Of a DNA stretch of 34,666 bases, positions 7,105-14,604 are shown in pieces (position 1 is the first letter of the stretch; each line of letters starts with the position of its first letter). Made by a program: the position numbers and the translations under genes. Source of the stretch: Dyadobacter crusticola DSM 16708 (lineage in GTDB: Bacteria > Bacteroidota > Bacteroidia > Cytophagales > Spirosomataceae); the NCBI RefSeq assembly GCF_000701505.1, contig NZ_JNJB01000024.1:1-34666 (forward strand), written 5' to 3'. Under the pieces are notes generated by a model. That model worked only from the letters and a program-made list of their open reading frames with translations, was not told the DNA's origin and ran no database searches.

Positions 7105-8346
7105 ATGAAATTTTTACGACAGGTTTTAGAAAGTTTCAGGTTTGCCTGGCAGGCTTTGAAGTCGAATATTACACGAACAATCCTTTCCCTGCTTGGGGTT
7201 ACAGTCGGCATTTTCGCAATTGTTGCCGTTTTTACCATTGTGGATTCCCTGGAGAGGAGCATCAAAGACAGCATGAGCTTCATCGGCGACAAAGTAATTT
7301 ATGTTCAAAAATGGCCGTGGGGCTTCGGTGGGGAATACCAATGGTGGAAATACTTCCAGTGGCCGGAGCCAACTTATGCCGAATACAAATATTTGTACGA
7401 CAACCTCGAAAGTGCCAGCGCAGTAGCTGTGATGGATTTCAAGGGAAATACAATCCTTAAAAACGGCTCAAACAGCATTAATGCCCAAATCCAGGGTGTT
7501 TCTTTCGAGTACAACCAGATCTCTGAAATTCCCATTGCCACAGGGCGCTATTTCATTCCGCTGGAAACAAACAATGCAAGGAATGTGGCTGTGGTAGGTG
7601 CCGACATTGCTGCCGCGCTGTATCCGGGGCAGGACGCGATTGGAAAGCCGTTCAAGCTCGCAGGTAACAAATTTACGATTGTTGGTGTGCAGGTGAAAAA
7701 AGGGGAGAGCCTCGTCGATTTTGGCGGTAGTCCCGACAAGAACTGCATTATCCCTTTTACCGCATTTTCAAAGTTGTTCCAGTCGGGCCGCAGGAGTGCT
7801 GATATCGTCGTCAAAGGATTTCCAGAAGATGAAGGAATGCAGGAGGTTGAAGCTGAGATAACCGGCTTAATGCGGACCAAGCGCGGCATCAAGCCACGTG
7901 AAGGAAATAATTTCTCGCTCAACCGACCCGAAGCAGCAGCGCAGGCAATTGCGGGACTGTTCGCAGTACTGACCGTTGCAGGCTGGGTAATCGGCAGCTT
8001 CTCCATTCTGGTGGGAGGATTCGGGATAGCCAACATTATGTTTGTTTCGGTTAAAGAAAGAACAAACTTGATCGGCATTCAAAAATCACTCGGTGCGAAG
8101 AACTATTCCATTCTCTTTCAGTTTTTGTTTGAAGCAGTGATGCTAAGTCTGGTGGGCGGATTAGTCGGGATTTTTCTGGTTTACCTGATGTCCTTTGTCC
8201 CAATGGGTTCGCTTGAAATCCTGCTGACGCCCGGTAATATCCTGCTTGGACTCACGGTGTCCAGCATAATCGGCGTGCTTTCAGGAATTATCCCCGCTAT
8301 GCTTGCAGCCAGAATGGATCCTGTAATCGCAATCAGGGCGAAATAA
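7105..8346 (+). CDS. ABC transporter permease, MacB/FtsX type
   Basis: 413 residues with the MacB arrangement: N-terminal TM helix (about residues 24-46, ILSLLGVTVGIFAIVAVFTIV), a large periplasmic MacB-core domain to about residue 280, then three TM helices in the C-terminal FtsX domain (SFSILVGGFGIANIMFVSVKERT..., VGGLVGIFLVYLMSF, LGLTVSSIIGVLSGIIPAMLAARMDPVIAIR). The motif VKERTNLIGIQKSLGAK is the usual cytoplasmic coupling segment. No ATPase or membrane-fusion gene is adjacent, so partners must be encoded elsewhere. Start at ATG 7105 rather than GTG 7099. The periplasmic domain opens with five Trp in 17 residues (W70-W86). Confidence 0.92.
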   Translation: MKFLRQVLESFRFAWQALKSNITRTILSLLGVTVGIFAIVAVFTIVDSLERSIKDSMSFIGDKVIYVQKWPWGFGGEYQWWKYFQWPEPTYAEYKYLYDNLESASAVAVMDFKGNTILKNGSNSINAQIQGVSFEYNQISEIPIATGRYFIPLETNNARNVAVVGADIAAALYPGQDAIGKPFKLAGNKFTIVGVQVKKGESLVDFGGSPDKNCIIPFTAFSKLFQSGRRSADIVVKGFPEDEGMQEVEAEITGLMRTKRGIKPREGNNFSLNRPEAAAQAIAGLFAVLTVAGWVIGSFSILVGGFGIANIMFVSVKERTNLIGIQKSLGAKNYSILFQFLFEAVMLSLVGGLVGIFLVYLMSFVPMGSLEILLTPGNILLGLTVSSIIGVLSGIIPAMLAARMDPVIAIRAK

Positions 8347-8407
8347 TAGGAAAAATCAAACGGTTTTCCGAAGTTAGCTTTCATCATAAACACTGAATTT
8401 CACACTT

Positions 8408-8860
8408 ATGCGTAAATGGGTCATATTCGCGATTTTTCTGGCGATTATCTTTGGAATCTTATACTATCTCACGTTCGGATATTACAGCGAAGGAAAACGG
8501 GGCGGCTTTATTACCAAGCTCAGCAATAAGGGATATTTGTTCAAAACTTATGAAGGTGAGCTCAGAATGGGCGGGCTTTACGAAGGCGACGGAACAATGA
8601 ACTCGTCGGAATGGGTCTTTTCTGTAAGTGCGAAGAATAAAGACGCGATCTCAAAGCTGGAAGAAGCGATCAAAAATGGCCACCGCGTGTCGCTGACTTA
8701 CGAAGAGAAGTTCTTCACTTTACCCTGGAACGGGGATACCAAATATTTTGTGACCAATGTAGAGGTGCTCGGTGCCTCACGATCTGTTGCGCCAGATAAT
8801 CAGCCGCAGACAGAACCTTTACCTTCGCCAACTGAAATCGACACAAACGAAGTACTTTAA
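8408..8860 (+). CDS. Small one-TM protein, conserved in Bacteroidota, function unknown
   Basis: 150 residues. One N-terminal membrane helix (about residues 4-22, WVIFAIFLAIIFGILYYLTFG) is followed by a globular domain with GKRGGFITKLSNKGYLFKTYEGEL, EWVFSVSAK and a Lys/Glu-rich stretch, then a Pro/Thr-rich tail. Similar proteins are often labelled '6-phosphogluconate dehydrogenase' in Bacteroidota genomes, but no Rossmann GxGxxG or dehydrogenase motif is present here, so I do not use that name. It starts 61 nt after the permease stop on the same strand and may share its transcript. Confidence 0.78.
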   Translation: MRKWVIFAIFLAIIFGILYYLTFGYYSEGKRGGFITKLSNKGYLFKTYEGELRMGGLYEGDGTMNSSEWVFSVSAKNKDAISKLEEAIKNGHRVSLTYEEKFFTLPWNGDTKYFVTNVEVLGASRSVAPDNQPQTEPLPSPTEIDTNEVL

Positions 8861-8863
8861 TGC

Positions 8864-8891
8864 AAAGCCGGACTAACCTCCGGCTTTTTTT
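8864..8891 (+). terminator. Terminator overlapping the 3' end of the SUI1-like gene
   Basis: AAAGCCGG (8864-8871) pairs with CCGGCTTT (8880-8887); T continues to 8891. The 3' arm encodes the last codons of the convergent minus-strand gene, which stops at 8873-8875. Confidence 0.75.
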
Positions 8892-9205
8892 GCTTTGTAT
8901 CCTTTGCTGGTCAGCGAGGTAATTACCTTGTCGCGGTGGTCGCCCTGGATCTGCACTTCGTGGTCCTTTACCGTTCCTCCGCTTCCGCAGAGGTTTTTGA
9001 GCAGCTTGCCCAGGGCTTCCAGGTCAGATATTTTGCCTGTATAACCTTTTACAACCGTGCTCACTTTCCCCCCGCCTTTTCTTTCCAGCCAAACCCGCAG
9101 GTCCTGCTGATTAGGCGGCAAAGTCTCAGCCTCATCGTCGGCATCATTAAACTCGAAATCGGGATTGGTTGAATAGATAATCCCGGAGCGGTTCTTTTTT
9201 GACAT
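8873..9205 (-). CDS. SUI1/eIF1-like translation factor (YciH family)
   Basis: 110 residues. The C-terminal half is a SUI1 domain: RVWLERKGGGKVSTVVKGYTG, LGKLLKNLCGSGGTVKDHEVQIQGDHRDKVITSLTSKGY, very close to bacterial YciH and the eIF1 core, which act in start-site selection or ribosome recycling. The N-terminus carries a short acidic linker. It starts 33 nt after the lipid kinase on the same strand and probably shares an operon with it and with the 39-residue upstream gene. Confidence 0.93.
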   Translation of the reverse strand: MSKKNRSGIIYSTNPDFEFNDADDEAETLPPNQQDLRVWLERKGGGKVSTVVKGYTGKISDLEALGKLLKNLCGSGGTVKDHEVQIQGDHRDKVITSLTSKGYKAKKAGG

Positions 9206-9238
9206 TTTTAAAAACTGAATTCCTGTTTGAATGTGAAT

Positions 9239-10114
9239 TTAAACAATCACACGCAGACTTTTAGGTTTGATATTGACTTCAATGCGCGCAGTCGTGAGTT
9301 GCAGCGGCTCGCCGTCATAATGGATCATCGGCGGTACTTCGGTCTCGATCACAGCGTGTGTAGCACTTTGATAGTCGATAAAACGCGACGCTTTCATCTG
9401 TTTTGTAAAAAGCTGATAGGCGAGCGAGGTACCGTACCATTTTGGAAAAGGTTTGATCGTGCAGATATCCAGCATTCCATCCTGCAAATTAGCCTGCGGA
9501 GCTACCCACGCATTGTTACCAAACTGTCCTGCATTGGCAAATGAGATAGAAAATGCATTGGTTTTTACCCCATTCAACTTAAAGCTCTGAGGTCTGTAAC
9601 GCCAGTAGGAACGAAAGGAAACATTGACATAAGTAGCCAGTCCCCGCATTTTCTGCTGACTGAAAAGGTGGCCAACGTATGCATCAAAGCCCATTCCTGC
9701 CGTGCAGAAAAAGGGTATATCATTGAGGGTTGCAGTGTCAATGACAATCTGCTTGCCCGTAAAAAGCTTCTGAAGAGACCTTTCCAGTGAGATAGGAATG
9801 CCCAGATGCCTGGCCAGGCCGTTTCCGGAACCTAACGGGATAATACCAACCGGCGTTTCACTGCCCACGAGCGGCTGTGCAATTTCGTTGATAGTACCAT
9901 CTCCGCCCACTGCCACGATACCCGCCCAATCCTGCTGATTGACGTGCTCTTTTACAAGCTGCGTGGCGTGTGCCCGGCCTTCGGTAAAGAGGATTTCTGC
10001 ATTACTGTCATTTCTGTCCGCGATCGATTGAATCCGGGAAGTAATGTAGTCAGTCCTTTTGCCGGTTGAAGTGCCCGAGTTTGGATTTAAAATAAAGAGA
10101 TAGGAGCGAGCCAC
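9239..10114 (-). CDS. Diacylglycerol-kinase-family lipid kinase (YegS/BmrU type)
   Basis: 291 residues. ATP-dependent lipid kinase fold: FILNPNSG at residues 7-14, the nucleotide-binding GGDGTINE at 70-77, and IPLGSGNGLARHLG around residue 95. The C-terminal beta domain includes AGMGFDAYV and HYDGEPL, both conserved in the family. The substrate may be diacylglycerol, sphingoid base or undecaprenol-like lipid and cannot be told from sequence. The best start is GTG at 10112-10114, placing the first strand at the normal distance; it lies only 3 nt after the stop of a 39-residue membrane-protein gene, which suggests translational coupling. Confidence 0.93.
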   Translation of the reverse strand: MARSYLFILNPNSGTSTGKRTDYITSRIQSIADRNDSNAEILFTEGRAHATQLVKEHVNQQDWAGIVAVGGDGTINEIAQPLVGSETPVGIIPLGSGNGLARHLGIPISLERSLQKLFTGKQIVIDTATLNDIPFFCTAGMGFDAYVGHLFSQQKMRGLATYVNVSFRSYWRYRPQSFKLNGVKTNAFSISFANAGQFGNNAWVAPQANLQDGMLDICTIKPFPKWYGTSLAYQLFTKQMKASRFIDYQSATHAVIETEVPPMIHYDGEPLQLTTARIEVNIKPKSLRVIV

Positions 10115-10117
10115 TGA

Positions 10118-10237
10118 TCAGGCGAAGAATAAGAAAAGTATAAGTAGAAAAACGATAATGAACAGGTAGTAAATACCATCGATAAATGGGTATTTCTGCC
10201 TGTCAATCTTGCTGAAAAGATCATTGAACTTTCCCAT
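10118..10237 (-). CDS. 39-residue single-TM membrane protein
   Basis: Reading from ATG at 10235-10237 to TGA at 10118-10120 gives 39 residues: a charged N-terminal part (MGKFNDLFSKIDRQKYPF) then one very hydrophobic helix (IYYLFIIVFLLILFLFFA, residues 22-39) that ends the protein. I do not recognise a family. Its reality is supported by its position: the stop lies 3 nt before the GTG start of the lipid kinase, and a GTG start commonly depends on coupling to an upstream frame. Bacteroidota encode many such one-helix proteins. It could be a leader or a small partner of the kinase (inference). Confidence 0.62.
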   Translation of the reverse strand: MGKFNDLFSKIDRQKYPFIDGIYYLFIIVFLLILFLFFA

Positions 10238-10338
10238 TCCTGCGAATTACGGTCTTGTAAATGCTACTGGTCTTCGCCAATCAAATCTTTCATTATATTG
10301 GACTAATGAAAACCGTTTTACAAAAATCCGCAAAAAAT

Positions 10339-10773
10339 ATGAGAAACTGGCTTTTTACACTCATCCTGCTTGCTACCTGCACCATTGTCTCGGCCCAGTC
10401 GGACAAGGATAAGGAAGAAGTACTGGCGATACTCAGGCAGCAGGAAGCGGACTGGAACCAGGGGAATATCAAGTCCTTTATGAATGGGTACTGGAATTCT
10501 GACTCGCTGATGTTTGTGGGAAAAGCAGGCGTTACCTACGGGTATAAAGCAACTTACGAGCGCTACATGAAGAGCTATCCGGACAAAGCCACAATGGGTA
10601 AGCTGAAATTCACCTTTCTGAATTTCTCGTTTCCAGGACCGGGCGTTGCATTTGTGGTAGGTAAATTCCATTTAACAAGACCGGAGAAAGGCGATCTTGA
10701 AGGCCACTACACTTTGCTTTTTAAGAAAATACAAGGAAAGTGGTTGATCATCTGCGATCATACAAGCGGCTAA
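10339..10773 (+). CDS. Secreted DUF4440/SnoaL-like protein (NTF2 fold)
   Basis: 144 residues. Signal peptide MRNWLFTLILLATCTIVSAQ, then an NTF2-like domain: KEEVLAILRQQEADWNQGNIKSFM at the start, GYWNSDSLMFVG, and the closing GHYTLLFKKIQGKWLIICDHTS, the classic DUF4440 ending. These domains bind small ligands or act as stand-alone periplasmic factors; the role here is unknown. In-frame ATG at 10306 would add 11 residues before the signal peptide and cannot be excluded. The gene is followed at once by a strong bidirectional terminator. Confidence 0.86.
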   Translation: MRNWLFTLILLATCTIVSAQSDKDKEEVLAILRQQEADWNQGNIKSFMNGYWNSDSLMFVGKAGVTYGYKATYERYMKSYPDKATMGKLKFTFLNFSFPGPGVAFVVGKFHLTRPEKGDLEGHYTLLFKKIQGKWLIICDHTSG

Positions 10774-10814
10774 AAATAACAGAAGCCGGGTTGATGCCCG
10801 GCCTCTGTTATTTT
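10773..10814. terminator. Bidirectional terminator between convergent genes
   Basis: AAAATAACAGA (10773-10783) and GCCGGG pair with CCCGGC and TCTGTTATTTT (10804-10814), with one mismatch and a 6-nt loop. Each arm gives a T-run for one direction, serving the DUF4440 gene and the minus-strand lipoprotein gene that stops at 10830. Confidence 0.9.
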
Positions 10815-10829
10815 GAAAAACTAGCTTTC

Positions 10830-11312
10830 TTACACTCTCTTAAAAATAAGCAGCGCATTAACGGGTGGCTTTGTAGCGTCTGCATTTGTATTTACAACAA
10901 CTGTAAGATCTGTTGGCGTCTGCGTGATCTTAAGTTCTTCTGACACATTTCCCTCTGTTAACGTAAGTTTATCGCCGTTAACCTTCCATTTTGCATTGGT
11001 ACCCACAGGTACGAAAGTGCCAATTGCAGTGACTGCTATCGGGCAATCGGCTGTTGAGATAGTATTGTTTGCATTGAAGGTCAGCTTCATCTCAAAAATA
11101 CATGGCACTAGTGCTTTGATCTGCTCGATGTTCGAAATAGGTGGCGCGCCCGGTTCGGGCGTAATTGCGGTCAGCTGCCAGGTACCTACAATCGGGTTAT
11201 CATCGACAGGCTCGGCTTCGGGGTCTTTGTCATCTTTGCAGGCAGCTACGGTCAGGGCGAGCGCCAGCATTACAAAATACAACGTTTTGGTAACGTAATG
11301 AGTGATTTTCAT
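10830..11312 (-). CDS. Lipocalin-like lipoprotein
   Basis: 160 residues. Lipoprotein signal with a good lipobox (LTVAAC) followed by KDDKDPEAEP; Lys plus two acidic residues right after the lipidated Cys resembles the surface-export signal described in Bacteroides. The domain starts with IVGTWQLTAITPEPG, the typical opening of lipocalin-like (DUF4923/Lipocalin_4) domains, and continues with alternating strands (MKLTFNANNTIS, KWKVNGDKLTLTEG, ELKITQTPTDLTVVV). Two Cys (in VPCIF and ADCPI) could form a disulfide. The ligand is unknown. Confidence 0.85.
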   Translation of the reverse strand: MKITHYVTKTLYFVMLALALTVAACKDDKDPEAEPVDDNPIVGTWQLTAITPEPGAPPISNIEQIKALVPCIFEMKLTFNANNTISTADCPIAVTAIGTFVPVGTNAKWKVNGDKLTLTEGNVSEELKITQTPTDLTVVVNTNADATKPPVNALLIFKRV

Positions 11313-11413
11313 GGTATTAGGATAAAGTAATCAGTAGAGATTTGATAAGTTTAACGTCCAAACTTAGCTTAAAGATGCTTTTGCCCAGGATTTTTAAGGG
11401 TGAAGCGGAAAAA

Positions 11414-12400
11414 TTAGCTCTTCAACCATAAGTCAATCAGGCTTTCGGCTGCTTTGACAGGAAGCATTTTCCCGCTTTTAACAACTTCTTCAAAATCGGA
11501 AAGCTGGCTTTTTACATTGCTGTTTTGGTAAAAACGATCTTCGATTATCTGCCGGATCATTTCGTGCATCCAGTTTACTTGCTGTAATTCACGGTTTTTT
11601 GCAAAATAGCCGCTTTGCCGGGTTATCGCTTCAAACCCGGTTACTACATCCCAGATCTCCCCGATCCCGCTGTTTTCGAGTGCCGAGCACGACATTATCT
11701 TCACCGGCACACCGGAGCTGGTCGCCGGCATCAAATGCATTGCATTCTGGTAATCAGAAATCGCGGCATCTATTTGCTGTGCGTTGTTCACGTCAGCCTT
11801 GTTGACCGCAATGGCATCAACCATTTCCATAATCCCTTTTTTGATCCCCTGTAACTCGTCGCCTGCGCCGGGCAATGTAAGCAGCAGGAAAAAGTCAGTC
11901 ATGCCTTTTACCAGAATTTCCGATTGTCCCACACCGACAGTTTCTACCAATATAACATTGTAGCCAGCTGCCTCACACAGGATCATCGCTTCCCGGGTGT
12001 TCCGTGCAACGCCACCGAGCGATAAGCCTGTTGCAGACGGACGGATAAATGCCATCGGATTTCGGACCAGTTCTTCCATTCTGGTTTTATCGCCCAGGAT
12101 GCTGCCGCCGGTTTTTGAGCTGGTCGGATCTACCGTAAGCACAGCTACGTGGTTTCCCAATTTGGTAAGGTGCATTCCGAGTGCTTCAATCAGCGTACTT
12201 TTTCCAACACCCGGTACCCCCGTTATTCCAACGCGCAACGCATTTCCGGAATGCGGCAAAACGCTCTGGAGAATGGAATGCGCCAGATCCCTGTCCTCGT
12301 AGAGTCGGCTTTCGATAACCGTAATGGCGCGGCTCAGGATAATGCGGTCGCCAGCCAGGATACCATTCACGTAAGCTTCTGAAGAAAGGCGCTCCCGCAT
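11414..12400 (-). CDS. meaB: MeaB/ArgK-type GTPase for methylmalonyl-CoA mutase
   Basis: 328 residues, full length. MeaB is a G3E-family GTPase that protects and loads adenosylcobalamin-dependent methylmalonyl-CoA mutase. Seen here: Walker A GVPGVGKST (residues 61-69), the family segment TVDPTSSKTGGSILGDKTRM, FIRPSATGLSLGGVA, the Walker B/switch ETVGVGQSE, and base recognition NKAD. The mutase genes are not in the window. The gene is divergent from the M1 peptidase across 134 nt. Confidence 0.96.
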   Translation of the reverse strand: MRERLSSEAYVNGILAGDRIILSRAITVIESRLYEDRDLAHSILQSVLPHSGNALRVGITGVPGVGKSTLIEALGMHLTKLGNHVAVLTVDPTSSKTGGSILGDKTRMEELVRNPMAFIRPSATGLSLGGVARNTREAMILCEAAGYNVILVETVGVGQSEILVKGMTDFFLLLTLPGAGDELQGIKKGIMEMVDAIAVNKADVNNAQQIDAAISDYQNAMHLMPATSSGVPVKIMSCSALENSGIGEIWDVVTGFEAITRQSGYFAKNRELQQVNWMHEMIRQIIEDRFYQNSNVKSQLSDFEEVVKSGKMLPVKAAESLIDLWLKS

Positions 12401-12534
12401 AATTAATGATTAAAATACCGCCTCGGGGGAGGTATGTCGTTCGTCGCCGAAAATTAAACTTTTTATATGAGAAAAGGCGAAAAGGCGTATCTTGGTCGTT
12501 TTCAATTCTATAATTTCCAATTTTATTGATCAGA

Positions 12535-14529
12535 ATGAGAATTTCGATAATTCGTTTGGGCTTGCTTGCGATAAGCAGTCTGGGCTTTTTTAGCGCAAGT
12601 GCACAGGAGGCTGGGAAAGGGGCTTATGACGCACATGTATTGTTTCACCCGCTGTTCAACTTTCAGCCCGGTAACGAGTACCGCACAGGCAGCGGCGCGC
12701 CGGGGCCTAAATACTGGCAGAATAAAGCCGACTACAAAATCAATGTCGCGCTCGATGAGGCGAAAGGAACCGTAAGCGGGGACGTGGAGCTGACTTACAA
12801 GAACAACAGTCCTGAAAATCTCGAATTTATCTGGCTGCAACTGGATCAGAATGCGTTTAGCGAACAATCCAGAGGCGGTAAAACAACTCCGGTAACCGGC
12901 GGAAGATTTGGGAACACAGGGTTCAATGGGGGTGACTCGATTACAACTGTAACGGTTCAGCAAGGCAAAGACAAGTTTGTGGAAGCCGACTACAAGATCA
13001 CCGACACCCGCATGCAGATCCGCCTGAAAAATCCGGTGAAAGCGAATGGAGACGTGATTAAAATCAGAATCGCTTACTCATTCAAAATTCCCGAATACGG
13101 TTCTGATCGCATGGGAACATTGGAAACGAAAAATGGTATCGTGTACGAAATGGCGCAATGGTACCCTCGTGTAGCTGTTTTTGACGACATAGAAGGCTGG
13201 AACCTGTTGCCTTACCTGGGTGCGGGTGAGTTTTACCTGGAATACGGGGATTTTGAATACAATGTAACTGTGCCCTGGGACCATATCGTAGTGGGATCTG
13301 GAGAGCTGCTGAACCCGGGCGAGGTATTGACAGCCGAGCAAAGAACAAGGTTGGCAAATGCAGCTAAGAGTGATCAGACTGTTATGATCCGATCGGCAGA
13401 AGAGGTTTCAAATCCGTCCACAAGACCGAAACAATCGGGTACATTAACCTGGCGTTTCCGTTGTCTGCAGGCGCGTGATATCGCCTGGGCAACTTCAAAA
13501 GCATTCGTTTGGGATGCAGCGCGGATGAATTTACCGAAAGGAAAAACTGCATTGGCACAGTCGGTATATCCTGCAGAGGATGGTGGGTTGGACGGCTGGG
13601 GCCGCTCTACGGAATATGTAAAAGGCTGCATTGAGTTTTATTCCAGCTATGTTCATGAATACACTTACCCCGTTGCTACCAACGTGGGCGGTATCGTAGG
13701 AGGAATGGAGTATCCGGGCATTGTATTTTGCAGCAGCAAAAGCCGCAAAGATGATCTTTGGGGAGTAACAGACCACGAGTTCGGGCATAACTGGTTCCCG
13801 ATGATCGTGGGAAACAACGAGCGTAAATATGCGTGGATGGATGAAGGTTTTAATACATTCATCAACTTCCTTTCCGGCGACAACTTCAATAATGGCGAAT
13901 ATAAAACGACGCAGATGAATGACCTGCACCAGTTGGCGCCGCTCATTTACAGAAAGAAGGCTGATCCAATTATGACTATTCCTGATGTTGTTCAGGCGCA
14001 GAATCTTGGCTGGGAAGCTTACCTGAAACCAGGGCTTGGTCTTAAAATGTTGCGTGAGCAGGTATTAGGCAAGGAGCGGTTTGATTATGCATTCAAAGTA
14101 TATGTTCAGCGTTGGGCATTCAAACATCCGACTCCCTACGACTTTTTCCGTACAATGGAAGATGCAGCGGGCGAAGACCTGGGCTGGTTCTGGAAAGGCT
14201 GGTTTTTTGAGAACTACAAGCTCGACCAGAGCGTAAAAAGTGTTAGCTACGTAGAGCAAAACCCACAACGTGGCTCTTTCATTACAATTGAAAACCTGGA
14301 TCAATGGGCAATGCCAGCGAAGATTGACATTGAAGAGGTAAGTGGAAAGAAAACACGCATTGAACTGCCTGTTGAAATCTGGCAAAGAGGCGGAACGTGG
14401 ACTTTCAAAGCACCTACCCAGCAGGCAATCCGGTCAGTAACGATTGACCCGGAGCATGCATTGCCGGATATCAATCCTTCGAACAATGTATGGAAGCCGC
14501 AAATGTTTGCTGAGCCTGAGGTGAACTAA
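12535..14529 (+). CDS. Secreted M1-family metallopeptidase
   Basis: 664 residues. Signal peptide MRISIIRLGLLAISSLGFFSASAQ, a beta-rich N-terminal domain (about 50-270), then the catalytic domain. The zinc site is complete: HEFGH at 414-418 and the third ligand E437 in WMDEGFNTF, with the M1 spacing of 18 residues. The substrate-side motif is GGMEY (389-393) in place of the common GAMEN. The C-terminal third is helical with an all-beta ending. It likely trims peptides in the periplasm or outside the cell. The start follows the signal peptide; a TTG three codons upstream is less likely. Confidence 0.93.
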   Translation: MRISIIRLGLLAISSLGFFSASAQEAGKGAYDAHVLFHPLFNFQPGNEYRTGSGAPGPKYWQNKADYKINVALDEAKGTVSGDVELTYKNNSPENLEFIWLQLDQNAFSEQSRGGKTTPVTGGRFGNTGFNGGDSITTVTVQQGKDKFVEADYKITDTRMQIRLKNPVKANGDVIKIRIAYSFKIPEYGSDRMGTLETKNGIVYEMAQWYPRVAVFDDIEGWNLLPYLGAGEFYLEYGDFEYNVTVPWDHIVVGSGELLNPGEVLTAEQRTRLANAAKSDQTVMIRSAEEVSNPSTRPKQSGTLTWRFRCLQARDIAWATSKAFVWDAARMNLPKGKTALAQSVYPAEDGGLDGWGRSTEYVKGCIEFYSSYVHEYTYPVATNVGGIVGGMEYPGIVFCSSKSRKDDLWGVTDHEFGHNWFPMIVGNNERKYAWMDEGFNTFINFLSGDNFNNGEYKTTQMNDLHQLAPLIYRKKADPIMTIPDVVQAQNLGWEAYLKPGLGLKMLREQVLGKERFDYAFKVYVQRWAFKHPTPYDFFRTMEDAAGEDLGWFWKGWFFENYKLDQSVKSVSYVEQNPQRGSFITIENLDQWAMPAKIDIEEVSGKKTRIELPVEIWQRGGTWTFKAPTQQAIRSVTIDPEHALPDINPSNNVWKPQMFAEPEVN

Positions 14530-14545
14530 GAGGGTTTGCAGTAAC

Positions 14546-14592
14546 AAAAAAGCCTTCCGATTGAACAACTTGTTCCGTCGGAAGGCTTTTTT
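14546..14592. terminator. Bidirectional terminator between the M1 peptidase and KAS III genes
   Basis: AAAAAAGCCTTCCGA (14546-14560) pairs perfectly with TCGGAAGGCTTTTTT (14578-14592); loop of 17 nt. It gives a six-T run for either direction between the two convergent stop codons. Confidence 0.9.
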
Positions 14593-14604
14593 AATGTCTT
14601 TATA

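Noticed and set aside
7548..8078. 176-residue minus-strand frame inside the MacB-type permease
   Set aside because: Shadow of a well-supported membrane protein; the composition (Pro/Ser/Thr-rich) is typical of antisense reading.
8349..8365. Hairpin GGAAAA/TTTTCC after the permease gene as a terminator
   Set aside because: Weak AT-rich stem without a T-run; the next gene is close and in the same direction, so read-through is as likely.
8408..8860. 6-phosphogluconate dehydrogenase
   Set aside because: The label is common for homologues but no nucleotide-binding or catalytic motif is present and the protein is far too short.
12415..12434. GC-rich palindrome-like sequence between meaB and the M1 peptidase
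   Set aside because: Only a 4-bp stem pairs properly (CCTC/GAGG); too weak to call an operator.
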